Assembly: GCF_037042905.1 (NCBI RefSeq)
Contig: NW_026974140.1
Span: 18,526,001-18,590,000, forward strand
DNA from: Lytechinus pictus
Taxonomy: Eukaryota > Echinodermata > Echinoidea > Temnopleuroida > Toxopneustidae
Length of the DNA: 64,000 nt
Direction: 5' to 3'
The first letter of the stretch is position 1. Each line of letters opens with the position of its first letter. This document shows, piece after piece, positions 1 through 12,310 of this stretch. Made by a program: the position numbers and the translations under genes. The notes beneath the pieces were generated by a model, which was given only the letters and a program-made list of their open reading frames with translations, was not told where the DNA came from and made no database searches.

Positions 1-1989
1 AGAGTGTATTTATACACTCGATCTCATACCTGACGTAGACGGCGCTATTCAACAAATGCACAATCTATTTAAAAATAAAACAGAAAGAACGCCTTGAACA
101 CAGGCCAAAATGCCTAACGATTTCTCCGCGGCATTAACAACTATCGTAAAGGGCGCTCCATTTATCAATAAAGATGGATGCTAAGCTGTCTATGGCGACA
201 AAATTTGCCGCAAATATTTACGAAGAATTGTGAGAAATGGTCTGAAAATGCAACAAAAGAACCGGTGAGTACCGATTAAACATTATCAATTTATTTAATA
301 GAACATATTTAATTACTACAATGTAACGATTTCTAGATAATATTGCTTAGTTCTAAGCTAGGGAGGCCCAAACGCGCGTGAGCGGAGTCCCACTTTATTA
401 GCACGGGTAAGTATTGGGGTGTCGCCTAGAGTGGTTAGAGTTAGTCCTACAACATCGTTGGAGTAAAAAAAATATTTTAATAAGGGTCAACTCTAACTTA
501 AGGCTAAGCCCTGATTAAATTATTTTTTGAAAAAATATTTAATAAAGATTGGGTTCCACTCACCGCTGTTTACTCCAACAGCTATAAATGAGCTGATTTT
601 ACTTTTACTAAAACTAAGTTTTACTGACCTTCGGCATTGCATTTGCGATCACTTATACTATAGATTTACGGTGTCGTCAAAACATTAAAAAATAATGGAA
701 ATCCTAGGCCTAATTGATTATTTGAGTAGATCTAACTGAGGTCTAACTTTGAAAATTCTCTCTTTTGGGGGTTATAATAAACTCTACCCCACCCTCTTTG
801 TTTCAATTTTTTTTTTTCACAAGGAGTCCCAATGTTATATTCACATGAGACCACAGACAAGTGCATTTGATCTTCAGTCCTCTACATTTGTAGTAGACCG
901 ATAAATAGGTTTATTTCTGTCAGGGATATGCTCCCCTGAGATTTCATGTGGCTCCGCAGCATCCCGTCCCACCAAAAAAAAATCAGAAAATGTTGAACGA
1001 CTCCTCTGAAACAGCGGATTTTATCAATCTACATTTGTAGCTGCTTTATTATTTTTTTCTTTGATATACCTTGACATTGCAGTATGATTGATGAATAAAT
1101 ATTTTTTTCATTATTTTTTTTCTTCCATATCAGCAACAGACCATACATACTCGGCAGATTGTGCTCAATCAAGACAAAGCAAACATGGCTCACAGTTTTG
1201 AACTGCTGTGCCGTCTTGCAAGAGAGTGAGGTATGCCTTATCAATTCATATTTAAAAAAAATTAAATGTCATTAAAATGGCCTTTTTTAATAAAATATTA
1301 TTTCTGGGATTTGAATTCATCATGTAATTGTAAATGTATCATGTGACATGTATGTTACTTTTTCATTCTTGTCATAGTAATTGACAAAAAAAGAAGAGGG
1401 GGGGGGGACCTTGCTTGTGTGTTATTAACATATATATTTGTCTACTGGTCACTAGGCTTGTTGATCTCCAATTAATCCTGACATTTTGTTGAATATTTAT
1501 TTAAAAGAGAGAAAGAAAGCATTGTCAGTCTGATGAATGCCGGGGGGGGGGGGGGTAGAAAAAAAGGTTTAATGAGACTTTGATGAAGATTCATGAAAAT
1601 ATGTTATTCGAAAGTCACTCGCAAGCAATAACCTCTATTTGTGTAAACAAAGTTCCATAAAATTAGTGCCTTGCCTTCATTATTAAAGCCAATTGAAAGT
1701 GATTCAGTAAATCAGTTTTCATAGAAGCATCTCTATGACGTGCGTGGTTTGATCAATGATGATGATCAGCAACAATTGGCAGGTTTTTTTTCTTCACTTT
1801 TACAAGTAGGTAAATAGAAAAGCTACTCATGTCAATTAGAATTTTTATCCTATCTTTTTTTAAGGATTTCTGTATAATCTTTCACATTCTGTTCCTCATT
1901 TTAAACACTTTTGAATTAAATGAAATTCAAAGAGTAAATTGCCCATTCATGGTGACTCTTAAACACAATCTTTTAACTTCCATGCAGAT
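1..1989. other. A/T-rich non-coding stretch with one doubtful exon
   Basis: No recognised gene. Around 180-267 on the plus strand a short open stretch ends at a good splice donor (CCG followed by GTGAGT at 268). In one frame it reads YGDKICRKYLRRIVRNGL, but a stop lies just upstream and I cannot assign it to a family. The rest is A/T-rich with G runs near 1397-1407 and 1542-1554. No tRNA, rRNA or long ORF is visible. Confidence 0.4.
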
Positions 1990-2150
1990 TCAGCAACACA
2001 TAGAAAGACCACAGCATGGATTAAGAGACAGGAAGAATCCATTTGAATACTACGAGGATGAACCTCTCAGAGTGGGGTACCAACAGAGAGAACCACACAT
2101 TGCCTGTCATGTTACAGGTTTTGACAGGACTTTGTTTTATGTCATTGGTG
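1990..2150 (+). pseudogene. possible N-terminal exon of a PIF/Harbinger transposase
   Basis: Open stretch ending at a splice-donor-like GTGAGT (about 2149). It encodes RDRKNPFEYYEDEPLR, which resembles the arginine-rich 'R-R-NP---Y-D-E--R' opening of HARBI1-like transposases. It lies 1.1 kb upstream of a clearer Harbinger core fragment on the same strand, so both may derive from one decayed element. The region also reads in two frames before a G run at about 2188. The match is short, so the call is tentative. Confidence 0.3.
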
Positions 2151-3236
2151 AGTTTTCATGTGCGAACTATAAAGCAGAGGGTAATTGGGGGGGGGGGGGG
2201 TCAAATTATGTTCTATGAAAGTGATTTTCCAGGCCAAAAATGATGAGATTTTGATAAAGAACAATTCGACTAGCAAAAACCATCAATATTGGATGGAGAA
2301 TTATGAATTGATTCAGTTTTAAAGTTTTACATAACTTGGGGGAAACAGTTCTGTGTATCTCATATGCAATATTTATATCCCCACTTGTTCTCTAGTGATC
2401 TGAAATCATAATCATTATTTTTTTTCCTCCAGAAATGTAAAAATGGGGTTGACTGCTGATTATATATTTAAGATAGTTATTGCGAGTTCAGAATAATGTA
2501 AGGATCAAGGATTGGAAGTATCTAGTCATGAAAATTAAGTTTTATGTTTTGCTTAGCATGCAGATTTTCCATTGAGTAATTGTCGCCAGAGCAAATATCA
2601 TGGAACCCTTGTACATTCATGTGTGGAAAATGTGTGGATGTGACATCATCAGGCTATTTCTTGCATATTCATGAAAACATGCACATGTTTCACAGAAATA
2701 ATTAATGCAAAACCTAATATTCATTATTAATCATCCAAATTGTATGATTTTTGTTTCTGCTTTCAGCCAGGAGTACTAGTAACCCCTTACAGGGGAGGGG
2801 GAGTGTTGGGGGTATTTCACAGAAAGGTTTTTGTCGGAATGAAACATGTAACCCTTTGGGTTGGAAATAGGTGGGGATTTTATTTTTCTCTCATTTTTAC
2901 AATGTAGCAACATTTTTTAATACAAATATGTCATATTCAAGTGGGAAATTATCATGAAGGATGATTTATAACCACCCAAAAAGAAATATTGGTATGTCAT
3001 TTCAGCTTAACAGAGATATTCTCCATTTTGCATGGATTGTTATTGCAGTAGAGTTTTTTTTTAATGAATCGAAGAAAAATCTCATTAAGCAGTTCCAGTG
3101 CATCATAAACATCAGGTCATAACAGAAGCACAATGTTTGCAAACGTAAATGGTAAAGTATCAATTGGCTTTCATATCAATAAACCAATTACATAACATCA
3201 CTTATCATTCGATAATTAAAGGTACCTTTTAGAAGA

Positions 3237-3512
3237 TGCAAGCAGACGAAGCAACTATATCACAGTCATCCGTGTGCAGAATCATCAAAGATTTTTCTGA
3301 GGCAATAGCAAGGAGTAACAGTCAATGAAGTTTCCGATGACGAGAAATTCAAACCACCCAGCGACAATTTGATGATTGCTACAGGTTTCCAAGAGTCATA
3401 GGTGCTATCGATTGGGGCCAATCCACGCCATGTCTGCATCAGGAGTCCTGATGGGGAACAAGCCCTGTACTTAGCAGGAAGAACAGGTCTTCTGTAAATG
3501 TATAGGTTGGTA
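3237..3512 (+). pseudogene. decayed PIF/Harbinger (HARBI1-like) transposase core
   Basis: The first part reads ISQSSVCRIIKDFSEAIA, the helix-turn-helix-like segment of Harbinger transposases. After a stop and frame change it continues with RFPRVIGAIDWG, where the aspartate is the expected first acid of the DDE catalytic triad, and then a remnant of the usual 'RK--SVNV' block near the end. Family proteins are about 350 aa with DDE spread over 150 residues; here the other two acids are missing and at least three stops interrupt the frame. It is therefore a dead fragment. No matching inverted termini were identified. Confidence 0.6.
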
Positions 3513-4033
3513 TACTCACTCAGTTTTTAATGTGATATTCTCTGTATTCAACACCTACTAGAGGTATGTGATAATGAAGAAAAAATATATTGGCCCCTAC
3601 TACATACTGTCTTTTATCGAGTTTCAATCTTGTTGTTGGTCAAATTTTCTTGTAATTTTATACTCTTATATGTGAAATAAGACAATTTTAAAGATTTCAC
3701 TGAAGAAAAAAATATAGATAATCTGCTAACTTTCCTATTGCAGGAGAAATGAAAAATAGAAAAAAAAAATGCATTTTGCTTATTCAGGTAAAGGAGGTAT
3801 TAATTGCTTGATCAATGAAGATATATTTGCAGAAAGAATACCGAAGAGCAAATTTTCTAATATTCATTTTGTTTTGATCCTTATTGCAGGTATCCGTTGC
3901 TCCCCTCTTTGATGAATTCCTGCCTGCATTCTGTTGTCAATAGAAAAGGACGGTGTGCTACGGGTATAAGCATTCCATTGGATTATCTGTGCATGAAAGT
4001 GGACACTTGTGATAAAAAATGGTAGCTTGGTTG

Positions 4034-4272
4034 TAGTGGCGTACCTAGGATTTTCCACAGGGAGGGCAAAACCGTTCGGCCGAAAAATTTTACAAGTAAA
4101 AAAAAAAAAGGTCTTCAATCACAAATAAAGGATTTCGTACCAGAAAAAAATTGACAAGCAAAAAAAAAAGGTGTTCAAGCTCGTCAGGGGGGCAGGTATA
4201 CGTCCTTTGCATGGGTTGTGGCTCGTCAGGGGGGGGGGCAGAGTGCCCCCCACCCCCGTAGGTACGCTAGTG
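4034..4272. mobile_element. hAT-like MITE, 239 bp, 8-bp TSD
   Basis: Ends are TAGTGGCGTACCTA and, inverted, TAGGTACGCTAGTG. The element is flanked on both sides by CTTGGTTG (4026-4033 and 4273-4280), an 8-bp target duplication as expected for hAT. Terminal 'AGTGGCGTA' motifs are common in hAT families. The interior is A-rich with a G8 run and has no coding capacity. Confidence 0.8.
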
Positions 4273-4280
4273 CTTGGTTG

Positions 4281-5033
4281 ATAGGATGTATTCATGCATT
4301 CCGATTTATCATTAGTGATCAAATGACCATCTTGCTTTTTAAAAACCCAAGTTCACAACATTTTTCTTGTTTGATAAAAGGTTTGGGACGTGAATTCCAG
4401 GATATAAATGACACATATGATGGGCTAATGTATAAGCAGGGACATGAGAGGTATAAGCAAAAATTTTTTCATGCTTAATTAAGTTTGGCATGAGATGGAC
4501 TTGGTCTTTCTTATGATTCAAGTCTATTTTATACCAATTTTGTTTTAATCAACAATCAATGTTTTAAGTCTCATGATTTCAATTTCAAAACCTCTTTGTT
4601 AATTAAATATTCATTTTTCCTTAGCATTTGCATCTTCTTAATTTATCAAATTTAAATTATAAGATATCATTTTTGCTGAATATCCTTTTTTTCACCTATT
4701 TTCATAGGCCCTAAGATACATTTCTGTAGTAAGCACTATAAATACATTCCAAGCTATTATCATTTGTTTGATATTACTATTTTATAGAATAATCTTTTAA
4801 TTTCTTTCAGAAAGATATTTGACAAATTACTTGTGATATCCAAGCTTTAGCTGCAGAGTTTAAAATCTTCATTAAACTTTATTTAATCTGTTGTTTATCT
4901 ATTTTCATTCAGAGTTTCTGAAAACGTAAACATATCATTTGTATCATTATGTAAAGAATTTCAATCTACCTTAAAAAGTAATGCACTAAATAAACTGCTC
5001 TGTCTACTACACATGTACATATAAGTTTTGATT
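4281..5033. other. A/T-rich stretch, nothing recognised
   Basis: No coding, RNA or repeat structure that I can support; low-complexity A/T-rich DNA between two MITEs. Confidence 0.4.
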
Positions 5034-5495
5034 TTAAAGGTCAAGTCCTCCCCAGAAAAAAATTCGATTTGAATTAATAGAAAAAAAATCAACCGAGCAT
5101 AATGCTGAGAATTTCATCAAAATCCGCGTCGTTTGTAAAATAGGAACGTTATGAAATTTTCAAGTTTGGCTTATTTTTCACAACACAGTTATATGCACAG
5201 ATCAGTGACATGCAAATGAGACAGTCAATGATGTCCACATGTTCGGGGGGGGGGGACTAATCTTGGTTTCACTTGACAATGAAGGGAAAATTTGAATATT
5301 TCATCTCGTAGAATTAAAAGAAATAGTTTGCATGCCGACTGGGATGTACATATAAGTTTGTAGTCGAGCAAAACTTTAAAAATGTCATAACTTAATATCT
5401 TTACATCAGATTTTGATGAAATTTTCAGTGTTACGCTCGTTGTGTTTTTCTCTTTTTATTCAAATCAACTTTGTGGGGGTGGACTTGTCCTTTTA
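5034..5495. mobile_element. palindromic MITE (AAGGTCAAGTCC family), copy 1
   Basis: Opens with TTTAAAGGTCAAGTCC and closes with the inverse of TAAAAGGACAAGTCC. Sequence after each end is also mirrored: 'CAGAAAAA..TTTGAAT' on the left against 'TTTTTATTCAAATCAAC' on the right. The interior is interrupted by a G9 run. A second copy of the family is at 35492-36088. Confidence 0.7.
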
Positions 5496-7180
5496 TATCG
5501 TTTTCAAGTAATTGTGTCAGGAGAAAACAAAAATGAAATTCTTTTATCAATTCTGTCCATATGCTGCATGGTTCATCGTTCTTGCAGGAGGCAAAAAATA
5601 AATTTATATAAGAAAGTCTTATTTTATTTACTTTCAGATAAAAATTGTGCTAAGGAGAGATTAAGGTTATGTGTAAGACAGGGGTGGTGGTAATGGTATG
5701 TTGGTTAAGGTTGTGTATGAAGAAAGTCAAGTGATTGCTTGCTTGTGCAGGAGGATATACTTCAAGAAACTTGTTGTAAGGCATAATGCAAAATTATTTA
5801 TAATAGAACTTAATTGAGAGAAAAGTATTTGGCACGTTAAGATGCACAATAATGTACATGTGATTGAAGCAAATGAGAAATGAAAGGAGTAAAGGTAGCT
5901 ACATGTGTCACTGAGAGAATTGCCTGTGGTGTTATATTTATAGCATAAATCTTTGTTTAAAAGTTATTTTATTTTAGGAAATTTAGTCCCTTCAGTTTGA
6001 AAGTATAGAGGGCGGACCATGGACCACTGACCATGGAAAAAAGTCCCCCCCCCCCCAAAAAAAAAAAAAAAAAAAAATATTACCAAGAAAAGAAAGAAAG
6101 GTGAAACACATTATTTTCTGAATATTATGTCAAATCTATCACAAAATTGGATATTTGATATTAAAATTTTTAATATTTTTCCTTGCTCGCAAGTTTTTAT
6201 TTTACCTGATATGCCATATTTAGCCCACTGATATTTCCCCAATTTCAAATATATTATTATGATTGGGTGGAATACCCTTTACACTTATCCAGGATTGATA
6301 AGTCTTTATTTTTCTGATAAGGAAATTGTGTTTCCTTTAAGGAAAAAAATACTGCAAGCATGGTGAATATAGCTTGACCCCCCCCCCCCCCCTCCAAAGC
6401 AAACTGGAGTATATAGGTTAAGGTTGGGAATAATGCGATTGCAAGAGTGACCAGTGAGTGTGGAGGAGCTACTAATGAGTATCTCAGCTCCTTTTAGAGA
6501 TGTTGGTAGAACTGACGTATAGAATAGGGAGGGGGGGGGCTTGGGGCTCTTGCCCCCCCCCCCAAAAAAAAAAAAAAAAAATTCACGACCAAGAAAAAGA
6601 TAAAAGAAATGAGGGTGAAATAAAATATTTTTTGATATTATGTGAAAATCTAACACAAACTAGGATTTTAATGTCAATTTAAAAAAAATTTTGCTCGCTT
6701 AATTTTTTTTTTAAATCAATTTATCGAGATACACCATATAAAAAGACAAGAATAAATACATGAATTGAAAATATTACTATACTTCGAATGGGAAAGTCAA
6801 TTCTGAGGGAAAGGAAAAGAGGCACGCTTGTGGACGCGAGATCAGATCAAGGTCATGTCGCTTCACCCCACGCGACGCTGGCCCCCACCATTTACCAAGT
6901 ACATAACCCAAACAAAGATTCAATTCCATATTTCCATTTTCTATCAAAGCTAGCTCCGGGCAAAGTTCCACCGGACTTCGATAAGGTAGGTAGGATTATA
7001 CAATCAGATTGGTTATGATTTAATTCAAACAAATGTGCACTTGATCTAGATGTAATTGGCGTGTAACGTTAGATTTATTTTTCCGTAGATCTAAGTAACT
7101 TCCGATCCTCAGGCCTAAAACGCAGTTACGGCACGCTATTATAGGCCTAGATCCACGTCTAACTGCACTGTAATACGATG
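5496..7180. other. non-coding stretch with homopolymer-rich repeat fragments
   Basis: Contains C-run/A-run junctions at about 6045-6077, 6378-6392 and 6550-6580 that look like fragments of repeats rather than genes. A 77-codon open frame at 6788-7018 has no recognisable domain and is not called. No RNA gene seen. Confidence 0.35.
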
Positions 7181-7450
7181 GCGATCGATCTGGACTTCAT
7201 ATTAGACCAAAAAGGCAAAAAAAAAAACAAAAAAACTTTGGTCTCTGTCATTGTTCCGCTGGACTCCGTTGCCTCCACTAACCAATTGAGAAATAAGAAA
7301 TTGAAAAAAAATGTGTAAAACCCCCTCGAAAAAGCCGGCTGCTGCAGCTGTCTTCACGTTGCAGTGCACATACCGCACGGTACCGTACATTGACGGAGTT
7401 TGAACTTCTCGATACGGTACGATGCAGCAGGCGCAGTCGAGCTAGCTCGC
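7181..7450. repeat. diverged relative of the CTTCGGTCTCTGT repeat
   Basis: The segment AACTTTGGTCTCTGTCATTG followed by a 'GGACTCCGTTGCCTCCACTAACCA' type sequence (near 7232-7285) resembles the core of the repeat copies at 29001-29440 and 63567-64000. It is diverged and partial. The remainder holds GC-richer unique sequence. Confidence 0.4.
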
Positions 7451-7654
7451 ACGCAGGCAGCGCTAACGTTAGTCCGAACCTAAGTTGGTAAATATTAACA
7501 AATAAGTAATGACAATGTTCGTTGTCAACACCTCATTGCTAAGAAATTCAAGTTCATGCTGCTGATACATGATTTTGGGGTTGAGTTCTGCTTCCTAACT
7601 CATGTGATGCAATGGCGACATTTCATATGCCCTAGCAGACGAAACTCTCAAATA

Positions 7655-7708
7655 CGGCACTGAGCATGCTCAGTACTGCTTTATTACACTGAGCATGCTC
7701 AGTGCAGT
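7655..7708. repeat. two perfect GAGCATGCTC palindromes
   Basis: ACTGAGCATGCTCAGT at 7659-7674 and CACTGAGCATGCTCAGTG at 7687-7704 are each perfectly self-complementary and stand 12 bp apart. They may be remnants of a palindromic MITE or a duplicated binding site; no neighbouring gene suggests a regulatory role. Confidence 0.7.
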
Positions 7709-7725
7709 GTTATAATAGTATGCTA

Positions 7726-7945
7726 GCTTCAGTCCATGATTTAATCCATGGACTAAAGTTATCACCGGGGTATAACTCAGAAGTGGACTAACTTTAGCAC
7801 CGGGTGCTAAAGTTAGTCCATGGATTAGTTAGTCCACCGTTTGTGAATAGCGCGGTGGACTAACTTTATACCCCGGTATTAGTTAACCCCCGACTAAATT
7901 TAACCCCGGTATAACTTTAGTCGACCTTTGTGAATTCGGGCCTAT
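7726..7945. repeat. mosaic of inverted GGACTAACTTTA blocks
   Basis: Blocks of the type 'GGACTAACTTTA(G/T)AC-CCGG' alternate in both orientations at least six times, for example GTGCTAAAGTTAGTCCATGG and its inverse nearby. The end 'TTTGTGAATTCGGGCC' is typical of palindromic MITEs. No ORF. Confidence 0.65.
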
Positions 7946-8162
7946 ATTTGTAAAGTTTTAAATATCAAAGTATGTTTTTATATGTATGTATATTCCTCAA
8001 CATATTTTTTAAGTTATCTTTGATATTGTTGTAGTCATATTCTTTCATATTCGTTTTTTGATCGCTACTAATTTGTTGTTGTATTGGATCGGCATTTGAT
8101 TTCGTTGGCATGAACAATAAAATACGCGCGCAGCTCAGCTGCATGCGCGTATCGAGTTGACC

Positions 8163-11072
8163 CATAGAGATGTATACTAACTACGCTAGAGTGCGGAGTC
8201 GCCATAGGCGCGCGTACTTAACGTCTGTGATTGTGTGGAGCGTGGCGGCCATTGCTCGATAGGTATAGATTCGCAAAAGTACCCGGATGTACCCATAGCT
8301 CGTGCGTTGTAACGCTGTGAAAAGGGGTGCCGTCTCCGGCCTTTTTCTTGAAGAAAAGAACACAACCTCATAAAAATCGAAAATATGAATGACAAATTGC
8401 ATCTCAATACACTATTAGAGTGATTACATGGGGATTATGCTATTAATTTGGCATTTTAAAAACCTGATTTCTCGGGATGAAATTCTAAATAATTTGCATT
8501 TACCTGTCCGTTTATAGGCCTGTAATAGATAACAATGTTGATATACTATCATATAAACAATCATATAAAAATAAAAACATACAGCGGACATTAATAGAAA
8601 GATTGACAATTAATTCAAAAGACTGCAGTGAATTAGCCCTTCTCTGGATTTCCCAACCTTTAACTGCATCGTCCTCCTTCCATCCTTCCCACATTTACGT
8701 CCTTTGATTCTATGTTTATGTTGGATATAATTTTGTAATTTCTATATAGGCCTACATGATATGTAACTTGCTTTAATTTGTATGAAATATAGGCCTATCA
8801 TTTTTATATATTAAGTTGTACAATAATTCTGTATAAGTTAGTGTTTTGATCTACATGCGCTATTAAAGGGCATCTCATTATTGTTCTTGGTGAGCCTCCC
8901 GTTACACCATCAATGTTGAAATTTGTGTTATTTGGTGAACGTGCTGATTTTGTTCTTATAGGAACATAATAAATTCCCCAAAATCTGCAGGCCTATATGG
9001 CCCGAAAATAAAATATTGATTTAAAATGTCGAGAATATAGCCTAATTTGTTCAAACTTTTCAAAAATGACAGTTTTAATTCCATTCACTTTAAGTTAGAT
9101 TTGTTTTAATTCGCTTTTTAGGGGCCGTGTGTGCAATTAAAATAACAAACACACCTAAGCAAATTCGCTTTAACATACTGATCAAAATAAAATACAGGGG
9201 GCGCGACCGGACCCCTCCCTGAAATGAAAATGAACATTACACATAATAAATGATTGTGATTTTATGCACCCCATCACTTTCAAAATCATTCCGCGACGCC
9301 GTAATTAACATAATATAATAATTTTGTTCATCCATGGAAATCTTATTTAAAAAAAACTGATCGAATAACCAAACTCAGGTCCATAGGCCAGCAAATGACA
9401 TTAAAGGAAGAAAACTAGAAAATCAAATTCAGTTATACTTTTAAAATGAAAAACAAAACTGGATATTCAAAACGCGTGTTTATCTGTTTATATGTTAGGC
9501 CGGTGCCAGTGCTTACAAATATTTGCCATAAAGTTCATTTATTCAAGCGACACAGACACAGTTAATTAACACAATTTCAAGGCAGGTATCAAATTTGAGA
9601 TTAAATTAGGATTTTTAATATCTTATTCCAAGTATTGTCACTTTTGCAATATTATTGTTTCATAATTATGTTTGGTTTTAGTACTCACAATTTTGCAACC
9701 GTTTTCATAATTATGATAAGTTTGCATTGATGTCTTTCATGATATTAGTTTTATACACTCTTGCAGTAGTAATAATATTCTTTATAGTATAATACAAATT
9801 ATATATCATAATCCCGCCCCTTTTCTTCTCTCCTTCTCCCCCTTCTTCCTCTCCTTATTATTCTATCCTTGATTTGTTCACATGATATTGGTCCAATCAT
9901 TATAGGATCAGAAACAACGGCGATAAACAAAATATTTCAGCCAGTTTGCCGATCAGCATATTTTCAGCCGGGGAGAATCAAGTCTATACTTTCCAGAAAA
10001 TCAAAGTAAAATTGTTTTGCGCATTGTGATTTGTTTACTCTCCGAAGTTTTAAAATGTTTGCAAGGCAATAACACTGTACATAAACATCCAACCCCCCAT
10101 TAGGCCTCCTGTACATTGCAAAATTGTACGACTGCATGCGCGCATTTGATATGCAAATTTTGCTGTCAACAAACTTTTCTATACATTGATCGCAAGTAAG
10201 AAAGTATACTTTTATATACATATTTATAAATATGATGGGATGGTTGCCAGCAAAGGAAATCTAAATCATCAATTTTTAACTGAATCAATGCGTAAATCAT
10301 TTCCAAATATCAATAAAAAGTCATTTTATGATTCGCGAGTTTTTGTGATGTTGGTTTACATCAGCGTGTAAGACATGGGGAAAAGGGATCGAGTTATTAT
10401 AGGCCCTATTGTGTAGATATATATGGAAAATGAATTATAACAATTATCTAAAGTGAAGAAATAAATTATCAGCAATCAGCATAATAGTAATTAGGAAACT
10501 ATGAACTATAAAAATACAATCGTGGTTTTTTTTTTCGATACAGCGTCTCAGATGCATCAGACACTGTGATATGGCCTATGAATTTTCTTAGGTTAATGTA
10601 CATCAAATCATATTAAAACACATTAAATTTATTTATCAGGAGGCCTAAATGTTATTTTTGATATTCATCTCTTCCAAATCATTAGAAAATAGAAGTCATA
10701 TTAATGTATCGAAATTTTACCTAAGCAAAAACAATTGGGACTTTAAATCGTTTGCCTGTATTATAGCTGTATCGGCCTATATTATGCGCTATAGATAGGC
10801 CTATATAGGCCTTTTGACCTCAGTTTTGCTAGATTTTTGTTGTATTTGAACTTTAATCCAGTGCAATATTTACAATTTTGCTTTTCCATATGCTTTCGTG
10901 CTCATATGTCATCAATTTGTCATGTTCTGTGCTCATCCGTGTATATGCCCCATAGGTACTGTACGCTCATGGCAGGCTGCGAATACCTATCGAGCAATGG
11001 CGGACGGTCTCCACGTAATCACAGCGATTTGACGAAGTACGCCCTCTAGCGTTACTAGTATACATCTCTATG
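8163..11072. mobile_element. 2.9-kb non-autonomous element with hAT-like 8-bp TSD
   Basis: The left end CATAGAGATGTATACTA and the right end (inverse of CATAGAGATGTATACTAGTA) begin inverted repeats of roughly 110-130 bp, including the mirrored CCATTGCTCGATAGGTAT block. Outside them AGTTGACC occurs on both sides (8155-8162 and 11073-11080), an 8-bp target duplication as in hAT elements. The interior is A/T-rich with many AGGCCTA motifs and no ORF resembling a transposase; the longest frames (under 90 codons) match nothing known. It is either a large deletion derivative or an element carrying captured non-coding DNA. Confidence 0.8.
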
Positions 11073-11465
11073 AGTTGACCTTCCTTATAGCAACACGCTT
11101 GTGTGTTGCTGCCCTCTACGTTCGTTGCTATGTACAGTACGCCCGGGGGGGCCACTTACATTGACGAGTGGATACCATGCGCGACCAAAAAAACACGTAA
11201 AAAGGATGTCTTTTTCAAGAGAGGGCACGTTACGTACGTAACGTGATAAGGGTGTCAAAAACACAAAAATATTGAAAATTTAAGGGTATCTATTTCCAGT
11301 ACGTTGAGAGGCAAATGTCAGATCAGGGGAGGCAGGAGTACAATCAGGTTTTTTTAAAGGGAAGAATAGTGTAGAATAAAAGGTATTATATATAGTCAAA
11401 TGATCTAGGTGAGGGAAGTGAACAATGATGTTTTTAAAAAAAAGAATGAATATACCTTACCTGAA

Positions 11466-12310
11466 TATTATGGTGAAGCCAATTTAAAAGGAGGTGAGGC
11501 AAGTTTTAATGGAGGTTTTTAAAAAGAATAAGGTAAAACTGTATTATGGTGAAGCCAATTTTAAAGGAGGTGAGGCAAGTTTTAATGGAGGTTTTTAAAA
11601 AGAATAAACTGTATTATGGTGAAGCCAATTTAAAAGGAGGTGAGACAAGTTTCAATGGAGGTTTTAAAAAAGAATAAACTGTATTATGGTGAAGCCAATT
11701 TAAAAGGAGGTGAGGCAAGTTTTAATGGAGGTTTTTAAAAAGAATAAACTGTATTATGGTGAAGCCAATTTAAAAGGAGGTGAGGCAAGTTTCAATGGAG
11801 GTTTTTAAAAAGAATAAACTGTACTACAAATTATGGTGAAGCCAATTTAAAAGGAGGTGAGGCAAGTTTCAATTGAGGTTTTTAAAAAGAATAAACTGTA
11901 CTACAAATTTAAAAGGAGGCGAGGCAAGTTTCAATGGAGGTTTTTTAAAAATAATAAACTGTACTACAAATTATGGTGAAGCCAATTTAAAAGGAGGTGA
12001 GGCAAGTTTCAATGGAGGTTTTTAAAAAAGAATAAACTGTACTACAAATTATGGTGAAGCCAATTCAAAAGGAGGTGAGGCAAGTTTCAATGGAGGTTTA
12101 AAAAAATAAACTGTATTATGGTGAAGCCAATTTAAAAGGAGGTGAGGCAAGTTTCAATTGAGGTTTTTAAAAAGAATAAACTGTACTACAAATTTGAAAG
12201 GAGGTGAGGTAAGTTTCAATGGAGGTTTTTAAAAAGAATAAACTGTACTACAAATTATGGTGAAGCCAATTTAAAAGGAGGTGAGGCAAGTTTCAATTGA
12301 GGTTGTTAAA
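11466..12310 (+). repeat. left-arm tandem array, ~70-bp unit
   Basis: At least 12 units of about 64-77 bp containing AAAAGGAGGTGAGGCAAGTT, then 'TCAATGGAGGTTTTTAAAAAGAATAAACTGTA' type spacer. Three further units to about 12535 are strongly diverged (for example GAGAGGAGGTGAGGCAAGTG). Units differ by short insertions such as ACTACAAATT. Non-coding. Confidence 0.9.

Noticed and set aside
6788-7018. 76-codon plus-strand frame and its antisense partner
   Set aside because: No family recognised on either strand; GC-richer unique DNA but no support as an exon beyond a weak donor-like GTAGGT.
11466-12310. Regular ~70-bp repeats resembling a CRISPR array
   Set aside because: The whole unit is repeated with no unique spacers, the array is mirrored elsewhere, and the genes are eukaryotic.
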